From positions 124,001 to 188,000 of the forward strand of contig CANNFM010000009.1 in assembly GCA_947503835.1 (NCBI GenBank): a stretch of 64,000 nucleotides of DNA. Reading direction: 5' to 3'. How positions within the stretch are numbered: the first letter of the stretch is position 1; each line of letters opens with the position of its first letter. Shown here piece after piece: positions 18,675 to 26,246 of the stretch. The notes beneath the pieces are model-generated. The model saw nothing but the letters and a program-made list of their open reading frames with translations. It searched no databases and was not told the DNA's origin. The position numbers were made by a program, and so were the translations under genes. The stretch comes from an uncultured Aquimarina sp. (GTDB taxonomy: Bacteria > Bacteroidota > Bacteroidia > Flavobacteriales > Flavobacteriaceae).

Positions 18675-19245
18675 TTTTACTACTTATTTCTGGTAAAATG
18701 TGATGTTGTAATATCGAATATAGTTTTTTTCTACTTCGATGTAATTTTATTTTCACATTATCTATGGTTAACCCCACTATTTCAACAATTTCTTTTACAC
18801 TTTTTTCTTCAAAATAATATAACGTTATGATCGCAGCATCCTCTTCTGGGAGTTTCATTATACTATTCGATATCACTTCTTTTCTTTCTTTTGCCTGCAA
18901 ATAGCTCAAGGCATCATTAACAAGTTCTATCTCTCCTTCATGTATATCTTCAATAAGTTCTGATGTTATCATTCGCTTATTCGCTTTAATTACATCCAGG
19001 CTTTTTCGATAGGCTATGGTATACAACCATGTCGAAAATTTTGCATCTCCTCTATATTTACTTAATGATTCGTATGCCTTAATAAAACTATCCTGCGCAA
19101 CTTCTTCGGCTTGTTCTTTATTTTTTACCATTCTATATACTACCGTATATACTAATGCCTGGTAACGCTCAACAAGGATCGAAAAAGCATTTATCTGCCC
19201 TTCTAGAACTTGATTGATATAATATTGATCTGATTGATGGTTCAT
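18658..19245 (-). CDS. ECF RNA polymerase sigma factor
   Basis: Alternative sigma-70 factor. Region 2 reads YQALVYTVVYRMVKNKEQAEE, then VAQDSFIKAYESLSKY and FSTWLYTIAYRKSLD. Region 4 reads LPEEDAAIITLYYFEEKSVKE, then IVGLTIDNVKIKLHRSRKKL. I place the start at 19245 (MNHQSDQYY) because the open frame upstream to 19320 encodes a non-conserved, poorly compatible leader. The product is 195 residues. It overlaps the downstream membrane protein gene by 17 bases. A divergent membrane protein gene begins at 19395 and may share the regulatory region. The regulon is unknown. Confidence 0.93.
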   Translation of the reverse strand: MNHQSDQYYINQVLEGQINAFSILVERYQALVYTVVYRMVKNKEQAEEVAQDSFIKAYESLSKYRGDAKFSTWLYTIAYRKSLDVIKANKRMITSELIEDIHEGEIELVNDALSYLQAKERKEVISNSIMKLPEEDAAIITLYYFEEKSVKEIVEIVGLTIDNVKIKLHRSRKKLYSILQHHILPEISSKNGRAI

Positions 19246-19394
19246 TTCTTCATAAGACGACACTATATAATTATAGGTTACACTATTCTTTCTAAAAAGT
19301 ACAAAATATTTTTTTATCACTTTTTTGTAACCTAATTAAATAAGATATCGTCCTAATAGAAAACGAACAGTAGTAATCATTTAAAAATTAAATT

Positions 19395-19745
19395 ATGCAA
19401 GGACCAGAAATTCTAATACCCATAACCTTTTTTGGTAGTATTTTCGGAATAGTATATCTATTTGTATCTGCCAGAAACAAAGAACGGTTAGCTCTAATCG
19501 AAAAGGGAGCGGATGCTTCTATCTTTTATAGTAGCAAAGAAAAAAGAGTAACGCCATTGTGGAAAGTATTTATTCTAAATTTCTCACTATTATTAATGGG
19601 AATTGGACTTGGTATTTTTATCGCAGGGATTTTAACGGAAGTAATTGGTGTAAAAAACGGTATAGCCGAACCTGGAACTATATTCTTAATGGCTGGAGCA
19701 GGATTATTTGTTGGTTTCAATATGACCAAAAACCTGGATAAATAA
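19395..19745 (+). CDS. DUF6249-like membrane protein
   Basis: 116 residues with three membrane helices (ILIPITFFGSIFGIVYLFV at the start, VFILNFSLLLMGIGLGIFIAG in the middle, GTIFLMAGAGLFVGFNM at the end) and a conserved cytoplasmic stretch ARNKERLALIEKGADAS after helix 1. This layout is that of DUF6249 proteins common in Bacteroidota, often found beside ECF sigma genes. Here it is divergent from the sigma gene and 149 bases away. Function unknown; it may be a target or part of the sensing path. A bidirectional terminator follows. Confidence 0.82.
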   Translation: MQGPEILIPITFFGSIFGIVYLFVSARNKERLALIEKGADASIFYSSKEKRVTPLWKVFILNFSLLLMGIGLGIFIAGILTEVIGVKNGIAEPGTIFLMAGAGLFVGFNMTKNLDK

Positions 19746-19762
19746 ATTGCCCCTAGAGTACC

Positions 19763-19799
19763 AAAAAAAAAACACCGATATGCAATCGGTGTTTTTTTA
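19763..19799. terminator. Bidirectional terminator
   Basis: Perfect 9-bp stem AACACCGAT/ATCGGTGTT (19771-19779 and 19785-19793), A-run before and T-run after, between two converging genes. Confidence 0.88.
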
Positions 19800-19816
19800 T
19801 CTATAATTTTAACTAA

Positions 19817-21376
19817 CTACTCTTCGCATATATCATCTTCATCTAGCCTAAGATTATCTGGATTATCAAATAATTCACACACCTCTTTTGGGATATTTGT
19901 AACTGGATTTCCCCTCAAATCAAGTGTTCCCAAATTACTAGTTCTTAGATCCCCAAGTGCTCTTGGTATTTCTGATATATTATTATCATTTAACCTTAAA
20001 GAAGTTAGGCCCACTAATTGTCTCAACACATCAACCTGTATAGTTTGAATATCATTTTGCCCTAAATCTAATACAACTAATTGATCAATCTCATCTAACT
20101 TTATTGGTAACGAAGTCAGTCTATTATCAATAAGGGTTAAAAACATTAAGTTATGTAAGTTATTTATCTCATCAGGAAGTTGGCTTAATTTTGAAGAAAT
20201 AATGGACAAAGATTGAAGCATAGATAATTTACCTATACTTGGTGGAAGTTCATAAACAGTGACAATAGCAGCAGCAGCAATACTAAATGAAACAACTCTT
20301 CCTGAACCGTTTAAAGTAACCCCACTCCAATTATCTATTTCTGTAGCATTGAGATCCCAATTTCTAAGGTATTCGACAGGTAAATTTAGGTTGTCTAACT
20401 TATAATTTGCTTTATAGAACTCCACCAATACTGCTCTATCGCTTCTAGGACTATCTTCTATGTAGACATCAAATCTATATTCTTGTGTAGTACCATCATT
20501 TCTTGTAATAGTATATACAAGCAACTCATTAAAATCTTGAGCTTCACCACTCGTAGGACTAACGGTGATTCCGTTTGAAGTTTCAATTATAGGAATTAAA
20601 CTATTAAGTGTGGTTCCTGCTGGTAATTCTAAACTAACATCTTGGCCATTAATCGAAGCGTTATATTCCTTGCCATCAACAGTAAAAGTAACTTTTGAGA
20701 TTGCATCTTTATAACTTTCAATACTATACTCAGTTTTTGTTACTCCATCTTGAGCAGTAACTGTATATGTTAGTGGATTTGTAAAATTTTGCACCATTTC
20801 TGGTCCAGGGTTAATTGTAGCTCCCGAAGAAAGTTCGATAGTAGGAATCAATGCCGAAATATTTACTTCAGCAGGAAACTCTATTGTTATAGCATTACCT
20901 TCTATTATTCCAGATACATCACCGCTAAGATTTGCAGATGGATTTTTATCCTTATCAAAACCAAACTTGATTATTTTACTTTCATTATTATCCTCTAATA
21001 TTGCAGTAACTGTGTATGTTGATTCGCCAAAACTATCTCCTGTAACTTTATACTCTACAGGTGTAGTAAAATTTTCAGGAAAACCTTCGCCAGGAAATAT
21101 TCTAGCCCCCTCTGACACTTTAATTGTTGGCTCTAAAAATGTTAATGAAGTATTTGCTGGTAGCACAGCCGTAATGGTCTTTTTTGATTCATCAATGACC
21201 GCAACCACATCCTCTTGTAAATTATCATTATTGCTTGCTAAAAACTCAAATGAAAGTATTTTGAGTGATTCTTGCTGTTGAGAAAGATTGCTATTACCTA
21301 AATCATCATCGCTATTGCAACTTGATGTGACAAATCCTAAAACTAAAGCCCCTAAAATAAATAATTGTTTTTTCAT
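19817..21376 (-). CDS. Surface lipoprotein with DUF5018-like modules and leucine-rich repeats
   Basis: Lipoprotein with a lipobox VTSSC and NSDDD after it. I take the start at 21376 (MKKQLFILG), not the in-frame ATG nine codons earlier, because it gives a normal signal peptide. Three related Ig-like modules of the DUF5018 type follow (each with ITIEFPAEVNISALIPTIE- or SLELPAGTTLNSLIPIIE-like strands, then a SGATINPG turn and LTYTVTAQDG). From about residue 385 on, five to six leucine-rich repeats appear (LSMLQSLSIISSKLSQLPDE, then LVVLDLGQNDIQTI). The end CEEF-like DDICEE is acidic. Probably displayed on the cell surface for binding. Confidence 0.85.
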   Translation of the reverse strand: MKKQLFILGALVLGFVTSSCNSDDDLGNSNLSQQQESLKILSFEFLASNNDNLQEDVVAVIDESKKTITAVLPANTSLTFLEPTIKVSEGARIFPGEGFPENFTTPVEYKVTGDSFGESTYTVTAILEDNNESKIIKFGFDKDKNPSANLSGDVSGIIEGNAITIEFPAEVNISALIPTIELSSGATINPGPEMVQNFTNPLTYTVTAQDGVTKTEYSIESYKDAISKVTFTVDGKEYNASINGQDVSLELPAGTTLNSLIPIIETSNGITVSPTSGEAQDFNELLVYTITRNDGTTQEYRFDVYIEDSPRSDRAVLVEFYKANYKLDNLNLPVEYLRNWDLNATEIDNWSGVTLNGSGRVVSFSIAAAAIVTVYELPPSIGKLSMLQSLSIISSKLSQLPDEINNLHNLMFLTLIDNRLTSLPIKLDEIDQLVVLDLGQNDIQTIQVDVLRQLVGLTSLRLNDNNISEIPRALGDLRTSNLGTLDLRGNPVTNIPKEVCELFDNPDNLRLDEDDICEE

Positions 21377-21504
21377 TGTGTGATTGTTTTTTATTCCAAT
21401 CACTTAAACAAACCTTATGCCAAAGCACTAAAAAGATCTATTGCTTTACGCAAACTCTACGAAAAACATAATAGATATATACTTTCTACATACATTAAGA
21501 ACAT

Positions 21505-21541
21505 AAAAAAAGCCTATCCAAATTTGGATAGGCTTTTTTTA
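21505..21541. terminator. Intrinsic terminator, bidirectional shape
   Basis: A perfect inverted repeat (AGCCTATCCAAA/TTTGGATAGGCT) covers 21511-21534, with seven A before and seven T after. It stands 15 bases past the stop of the minus-strand gene at 21556. Confidence 0.88.
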
Positions 21542-21555
21542 TTACTTCATTTATT

Positions 21556-22194
21556 TTACATGTCTGCAACTTGGTCATTGTCCAAAAATTTCTCAACAAC
21601 CACAGATTCTCCTTTATTGTTTTCTAATACATAAACACCAGCAGGAAGTTGACTTAAATCAACATAACCTTCAGTTTTAGATAAAACATGTACTGTGTCT
21701 TTTACTTCGAATAATTTAATTTTATCCCCTTCAACAAAATCAACAACAGTTACAATGTCTCCATCTCTAATAATTTCTAATAAACTTGTTTGTGTATGCT
21801 CATAGTAATTAACAAACTCTTCCTCTACATCTACATCACTAGATACATATGCTCTTTGACTATCTCTATCTAAAACAAAATCATTATCTATATTATCTAA
21901 AACACCATCTATATTTATTTCATCTTCTAATCTCTGAATAACTATAGATCTCCCTTCATTATTCTCAAGTAAATAAGATCCCATGGGTAATTGACTTAAA
22001 TCAATTTCGTTATGAGTTTTAGATAAGATATGATCTCCGGTCTCAACTTCAAACAATTTAATTTTATCTCCTTCTTCAAAATTAACAACCATAACTAACA
22101 AACCATCTTTCTCTACTTCAAGAGTTTGATCATTGTCATTCGCATAGCTAGTAACAAAAAATAAAAAGCTAAATATATATGTAATTAATTTCAT
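21556..22194 (-). CDS. Secreted protein with two T9SS-tail-like repeats
   Basis: 212 residues: signal peptide (LITYIFSFLFFVTSYAND) and two copies of a 62-residue module at about 29-90 and 143-204. Both copies contain EGDKIKLFEV, then LSKT, DLSQLP and YLLENN or YVLENN. The second half of each copy has the strand order of the type A type-IX sorting tail (ix-LF-v...DLSxLPxGxYxLENN-G-xxxVxk), but both copies sit in one small protein and nothing is attached in front. Function unknown. No known enzyme motif is present. It has its own terminator; no exact TAnnTTTG promoter is visible upstream. Confidence 0.72.
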   Translation of the reverse strand: MKLITYIFSFLFFVTSYANDNDQTLEVEKDGLLVMVVNFEEGDKIKLFEVETGDHILSKTHNEIDLSQLPMGSYLLENNEGRSIVIQRLEDEINIDGVLDNIDNDFVLDRDSQRAYVSSDVDVEEEFVNYYEHTQTSLLEIIRDGDIVTVVDFVEGDKIKLFEVKDTVHVLSKTEGYVDLSQLPAGVYVLENNKGESVVVEKFLDNDQVADM

Positions 22195-22586
22195 CTTCTT
22201 TTATACTTTGCAATAATGGTTTTTAGTTCCTTTATTACGGTTTTACCATACAATGATATTATTAAATTATTGTTATACAAACTAAAAACCAGACTTTTAG
22301 ATCAAGTGTTTTTGATTCTCGACAAATGACACAAAAAATGTTAATTTCCTTTAACAAAAATCATAAATACCTCATAATCAATAATTTAAAACTTGTAATA
22401 GTAAAAAAAATAGATAAAAAGCATTTTTTTACTGACGAAACAACTCAACAAACGACTCTTCTTACTTTTTAGTCTTAATTAAATGTGAAGAAAATGGATC
22501 ATGCATAGTACTAGAAAAGCCTCATTAGTTGATCAACCAATGAAGCTTTTCTATAATTAACACTACAATTACTATGAAAAAACTAT
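22195..22586. other. Non-coding gap, 392 bases
   Basis: Between the start of the minus-strand repeat protein gene and the end of the DUF4097-like gene. It contains no credible reading frame. It holds the terminator hairpin described at 22513-22552 and should hold the promoter of the gene at 22194; I see no clear match. Confidence 0.5.
22513..22552 (-). terminator. Hairpin after the DUF4097-like gene
   Basis: Arms AGAAAAGCCTCATT (22513-22526) and AATGAAGCTTTTCT (22539-22552) pair with one mismatch, enclosing a smaller GTTGATCAAC palindrome. The stop of the upstream minus-strand gene is 35 bases away. Confidence 0.65.
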
Positions 22587-23969
22587 CTATTTACTATGTA
22601 ATACGACCTCGCTATATTTAGCATTAATCGTAATCATTTTATCGGTGCTACGCGTATTTTGAAATCCATTTATAAATACATTTCCAAAATTCTTTCTTGT
22701 ACTTATTTCAAGGGTTTTGGGCAAAGAAATTATGCTTTGTGCTCCACTATAGGATAAATTAAAAGCTGTTTTGGGTAACTTTAATTTAAAATCACTGTTT
22801 TTTACTGCTAAATCTAAGGTAGAGAAAGTCTCTCCCAGATTTTCTATTGTAATCACGCCAAAGCTACCAGAAATTGCTCCATTTTCTTCTAATTGCTGAA
22901 TATAGATATTGCTTGAATCTGCATTTACTAAAAGATTCTTAGCATTCTGTATCCTACAGTTTTTTACATAATTTACTACAAGTCTACCATTGTTCCATTG
23001 GCGAACAAAAACAGGAGAATACGAAGCTTTGATAAAGGTTTGAGCACCATCTATAATATTAGCCGAAAGCTTAGTATGGGATAAAGAGGCCTTGATGTTT
23101 CTAGAACGTTCTGCTAATTGCACATCACCATGACGAATATTAAGTTTCAACTTAGCTCCTTTGGGCATGCGTATTTTAATAATTTTATTTCCGCCCGCAT
23201 TCATACTTTTTTTATTAGCACTATAGCGATATACTGTAACATTAGCAGTTCCATTTGGTTGACCTTCGATATCTTTTGTTAGTTGAGAAGCCCAAACTCC
23301 CATTTGTTTTCCATACTGCTGCCCCCATGTTTCTACACGTATTCCCGTCTGACCAGTCACTTCGTTTGGTTTATCCTCAAACTGTTTAGTCCATACCTGT
23401 TTTTTTTGATCTATATCATCGCTAAATTTTTCACGTATCTGACTCTCCCATTGTTGAATATACTTCTCATTCTCTTTACTATTTTTACTCGTATTGACAC
23501 TAACATTTGAAAAATCTTTTGAAAGAGCATTAGGCATTGGGTTATTGGCTATGTTTTCCATAATAGGACCTAGCATATTGGCAATAGCAGGGCCCAACAT
23601 TCTTAACTCTTCTTTGCTAATTCTTACATTAGCTGAAGTAACACTTCCTGCCCATAAATTTCCGGCAGCAGAATTGATTATTATATCATTACTGTTTCCT
23701 GAAACATTAATTTTCCAACTATCAAGAATTCTCCTGCTATTTTCATCGGTAAGATCATCACCTTCGAGAAAAGCCTCTACTTCAACCGTATTTTTATTCC
23801 ATGTTTCAAAGACAATATTAGTATGGCTCGTGTTTAGGTTTACTGTTACATCAGCATTTACATTAAATTTTTCTTTTAATTTATTCTGCTTGTCTTGCGC
23901 AAATAGCCCTGCACAGCATAACACACATGATGCTACAATACTAAGCTTGTATTTCATCGTAATTTTCAT
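22587..23969 (-). CDS. Secreted DUF4097-like protein in sigma operon
   Basis: 460 residues with a signal peptide (KYKLSIVASCVLCCAGLFAQ) and a beta-helix-like repetitive body that resembles DUF4097 adhesin-like proteins (VNADVTVNLNTSHTNIVFET, and TLDLAVKNSDFKLKLP). The middle, about residues 170-260, is a helical, Gln/Lys-rich insert (IQQWESQIREKFSDDIDQKK). It is third after an ECF sigma and an anti-sigma gene and overlaps the latter by 29 bases. Two possible starts exist four codons apart (23969, 23957). Function unknown; it may be the envelope output or sensor of this sigma unit. Confidence 0.8.
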   Translation of the reverse strand: MKITMKYKLSIVASCVLCCAGLFAQDKQNKLKEKFNVNADVTVNLNTSHTNIVFETWNKNTVEVEAFLEGDDLTDENSRRILDSWKINVSGNSNDIIINSAAGNLWAGSVTSANVRISKEELRMLGPAIANMLGPIMENIANNPMPNALSKDFSNVSVNTSKNSKENEKYIQQWESQIREKFSDDIDQKKQVWTKQFEDKPNEVTGQTGIRVETWGQQYGKQMGVWASQLTKDIEGQPNGTANVTVYRYSANKKSMNAGGNKIIKIRMPKGAKLKLNIRHGDVQLAERSRNIKASLSHTKLSANIIDGAQTFIKASYSPVFVRQWNNGRLVVNYVKNCRIQNAKNLLVNADSSNIYIQQLEENGAISGSFGVITIENLGETFSTLDLAVKNSDFKLKLPKTAFNLSYSGAQSIISLPKTLEISTRKNFGNVFINGFQNTRSTDKMITINAKYSEVVLHSK

Positions 23970-24549
23970 TCGCTATTTTTTCTAATTCTTTTAATTTATC
24001 GTTAAGTCTATTTAGCAGACTAAGTCTCATTTTTAAATTTTCGATCATTGCCTCTATACTCTGCTGATTTGGGCCAACTTCCATAAGTTCTTTATTAAGT
24101 CGTTGGTATTCACCATCCAGATTTTTTAACCGTGCCATAAAACTTTCTACCAATTCTCTATTGGTATCATCTACAGTTATTTGAGACAATTGGAATTTTA
24201 TACTTGTTAGTATAGTATTTTCAACCTTTTCATACTCTGGAGATATTTCTGCCAAAGGAGAAGATTGTTTATCTAATACAACCATAGAATTTTTTACTTC
24301 GGTATTATCTACAATATCTGTAGTATTTGGTGTATCTCCTTGAAACTGATTAAATGTCATCATAGAAACAGAGAGAATAATCACTACACTTGCTGCAATC
24401 TTGAGCCAAGAATAATTAATATTCTTTGTTGTTTTTACAGGAAGTTCTATTTCCAACCTATCCATAAACCGCTGTTGATGGCCTTCTGTTATTCGCTCAG
24501 AAGGGAGTCGTTTATCTTGCTTTAATAGCTCTCTAATATCTTGTGCCAT
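23941..24549 (-). CDS. Probable anti-sigma factor
   Basis: 202 residues. Short cytoplasmic N terminus (MAQDIRELLKQDKRLPSER, then GHQQRFMDRLEIELP), one membrane helix (WLKIAASVVIILSVSMMTF, about residues 46-64) and a long periplasmic helical tail with a coiled-coil-like pattern (MARLKNLDGEYQRLNKELM, then NLKMRLSLLNRLNDKLKE). It overlaps the sigma gene by 17 bases and the following DUF4097-like gene by 29, so the three form one operon. The regulator role rests on position and topology; no zinc motif is visible. Confidence 0.78.
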   Translation of the reverse strand: MAQDIRELLKQDKRLPSERITEGHQQRFMDRLEIELPVKTTKNINYSWLKIAASVVIILSVSMMTFNQFQGDTPNTTDIVDNTEVKNSMVVLDKQSSPLAEISPEYEKVENTILTSIKFQLSQITVDDTNRELVESFMARLKNLDGEYQRLNKELMEVGPNQQSIEAMIENLKMRLSLLNRLNDKLKELEKIANENYDEIQA

Positions 24550-25078
24550 CTCTCAAATGTTTTAGTTGATCCTGAAGCTGTTTTTTACCTCTATGAACGA
24601 GTGTTCTTGATGCTACTGGAGTGATATCCAATATCTCGCTTATTTCTTTATGGTCATACCCTTCTATTAAGAACAGCATAACTGCATATTTATATTTTTC
24701 CGGTAATCTTTCGATTGCATTTTTGACCTCATCTACTGTAACTGAATCCGAGACCGACCAATCGTTCTGCTCTTCTACAGTGGTCATCACTTGTTCATTA
24801 ATCGCCACCATATTCATCTTCTTAGCTTTTAGCATATCTATGCTTTTATTAATTACAATTCGCTTAAGCCAGGCTCCAAAAGTTACATCTCCTGTAAATT
24901 GATGTAATCTACTAAATGCTTTAATGAAAGATTCTTGCATAGCTTCCTCTGCCTCAAAGGAATCTTTAAGGAATCGTAATGCTACATAATACATACCATC
25001 ACAGTACTTATTATAAAGCTTCATCTGAGCCCTACGATCGTTAGCTCTACATAACTCTATTAGCTCGCTTTGTAACAA
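24533..25078 (-). CDS. ECF RNA polymerase sigma factor
   Basis: 181-residue sigma-70 family factor. Region 2: YCDGMYYVALRFLKDSFEAEE, then AMQESFIKAFSRLHQF and FGAWLKRIVINKSIDMLKA. Region 4: RLPEKYKYAVMLFLIEGYDH, then ISEILDITPVASRTLVHRGK. First gene of a three-gene minus-strand operon with an anti-sigma factor and a secreted protein, overlapping the next gene by 17 bases. A CAAAATTA (TAATTTTG on minus, a -7 match) lies at 25168-25175. It is different in sequence from the sigma factor at 18658. Confidence 0.93.
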   Translation of the reverse strand: MLQSELIELCRANDRRAQMKLYNKYCDGMYYVALRFLKDSFEAEEAMQESFIKAFSRLHQFTGDVTFGAWLKRIVINKSIDMLKAKKMNMVAINEQVMTTVEEQNDWSVSDSVTVDEVKNAIERLPEKYKYAVMLFLIEGYDHKEISEILDITPVASRTLVHRGKKQLQDQLKHLRDGTRY

Positions 25079-25167
25079 ACTTCTTAACTTTTGGTTAGTG
25101 ATTCTTATTTAAAACAATCTTAAATCTTTATTCTTCTATAATAGACGAAATTGTATTTCTCTTGTTG

Positions 25168-25175
25168 CAAAATTA
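25168..25175 (-). promoter_or_regulatory. Candidate -7 element for the sigma operon
   Basis: TAATTTTG on the minus strand matches TAnnTTTG, 90 bases before the start codon. A TTG on the minus strand at 25200-25202 is 24 bases away, a little longer than usual. Confidence 0.35.
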
Positions 25176-25313
25176 TAGATAAAAACTCTTTAAATATAAC
25201 AATCATTTGAATATCAAATAATTAATATGAAATTAACTATTGTTAAAGTAAGCTTTTTCATCAAAGTGATACTAACTCAACGAAATTTATTAATCTATTA
25301 ACCAGTAGTAACC

Positions 25314-25535
25314 ATGCAAAAATTAAAGAAAAGTTACGACTATCGTAATCATGAAGAGGTAGAAGATGTTTTTAATCGTTTAGAAAAAAATGTAGATTGT
25401 ACTAACAAGCTAATAAAACATATAGATCATCTCATTGAAAAAAAATATTTTTCTGAACCTGTACACAAAGTATTAATCACTCTTAGAAATACATGCGCCG
25501 TAAATGTGATGAACATCGTTCAATTAAGTGAGTAA
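25314..25535 (+). CDS. Small helical protein of unknown function
   Basis: 73 residues, all helical by pattern and without a signal or membrane segment: KSYDYRNHEEVEDVFNRLEK, then CTNKLIKHIDHLIEKKYF and HKVLITLRNTCAVNVMNIVQ. Two cysteines are present. It is divergent from the sigma operon and precedes the DUF2911 gene on the same strand. I do not recognise a family. The ATG follows an AT-rich leader, and its composition is like that of neighbouring genes, so it is probably expressed. Confidence 0.55.
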   Translation: MQKLKKSYDYRNHEEVEDVFNRLEKNVDCTNKLIKHIDHLIEKKYFSEPVHKVLITLRNTCAVNVMNIVQLSE

Positions 25536-25564
25536 ATTATTTTCTAAGTGATTAAGAATGTTCT

Positions 25565-25615
25565 TATATGTTTTTGATATCGAAAAAAACTATCTTTCGG
25601 TATCAAAAACATGTA
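25565..25615. repeat. Long imperfect inverted repeat before the DUF2911 start
   Basis: Core arms 25570-25585 and 25595-25610 (GTTTTTGATATCGAAA and TTTCGGTATCAAAAAC, one G-T position) pair around a 9-base loop and can extend outward to about 21 pairs. The ATG at 25618 lies three bases beyond. No T-run follows. It may act in the leader of the downstream gene or end the upstream transcript. Confidence 0.7.
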
Positions 25616-25617
25616 TT

Positions 25618-26178
25618 ATGCCAAAGCTATTAAAACGAGCCGTTATTATCATACTGGGATTAGTTATTATCGGATTTGCTGGTATGTATATCATGAAGCA
25701 AAATACTAAGAAACATAGCCCAGAAGAAACAATTACACACACAGCTAAAGATGCTACTTTTACTGTATTTTACAATCGCCCATATAAAAAGGGCAGAGAA
25801 ATTTTTGGAAATTTAGTTCCCTATAACGAAGTCTGGAGAACCGGAGCCAATGAAGCCACTACTTTTACAACCGACAAAGACTTATTGATAGATGGCACAC
25901 CGCTTAAAGCAGGAACATATACCTTATGGACCATACCCAACCCTAAATCCTGGAAGGTTATCTTTAATAGCAAAGAGTATAACTGGGGAGTATATATGGA
26001 TGGTACAATAAAAAGAGACCCCGCTTTTGATGCGCTTATTGTAGAAGTTCCTGTACTACCATTACTAAATATAAAAGAACAGTTTTCTATTTATTTTGAG
26101 AATGCGAATGATTTCACGATACTATATCTGGCGTGGGATAAAACTGCAATAGCGGTTCCTATAAAAATCTATAAATAA
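25618..26178 (+). CDS. DUF2911 domain protein, membrane-anchored
   Basis: DUF2911 protein: KDATFTVFYNRPYKKGREIFG, then PYNEVWRTGANEATTFTTDKD, LKAGTYTLWTIP and YNWGVYMDG are the conserved stretches. One N-terminal membrane helix (AVIIILGLVIIGFAGMYIM) anchors it, with the beta-rich domain on the periplasmic side. An open frame begins 60 bases earlier but encodes the long hairpin just before this gene, so I choose 25618. The protein is 186 residues. The function of DUF2911 is unknown. Confidence 0.88.
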   Translation: MPKLLKRAVIIILGLVIIGFAGMYIMKQNTKKHSPEETITHTAKDATFTVFYNRPYKKGREIFGNLVPYNEVWRTGANEATTFTTDKDLLIDGTPLKAGTYTLWTIPNPKSWKVIFNSKEYNWGVYMDGTIKRDPAFDALIVEVPVLPLLNIKEQFSIYFENANDFTILYLAWDKTAIAVPIKIYK

Positions 26179-26223
26179 CATATTGTATTATTAAACTATG
26201 ATACGTTTACCAAAAGGAATTTT

Positions 26224-26231
26224 TAACTTTG
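26224..26231 (+). promoter_or_regulatory. Candidate -7 element for meaB
   Basis: TAACTTTG, an exact TAnnTTTG match, ends 15 bases before the GTG start. The leader would be only a few bases long. No -33 TTG at a normal distance is visible. Confidence 0.35.
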
Positions 26232-26246
26232 TCATAAAGCTATTCT

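Noticed and set aside
25558..25617. 20-codon N-terminal extension of the DUF2911 protein
   Set aside because: These codons are exactly the long hairpin and the peptide is not compatible with the membrane anchor that starts at 25618.
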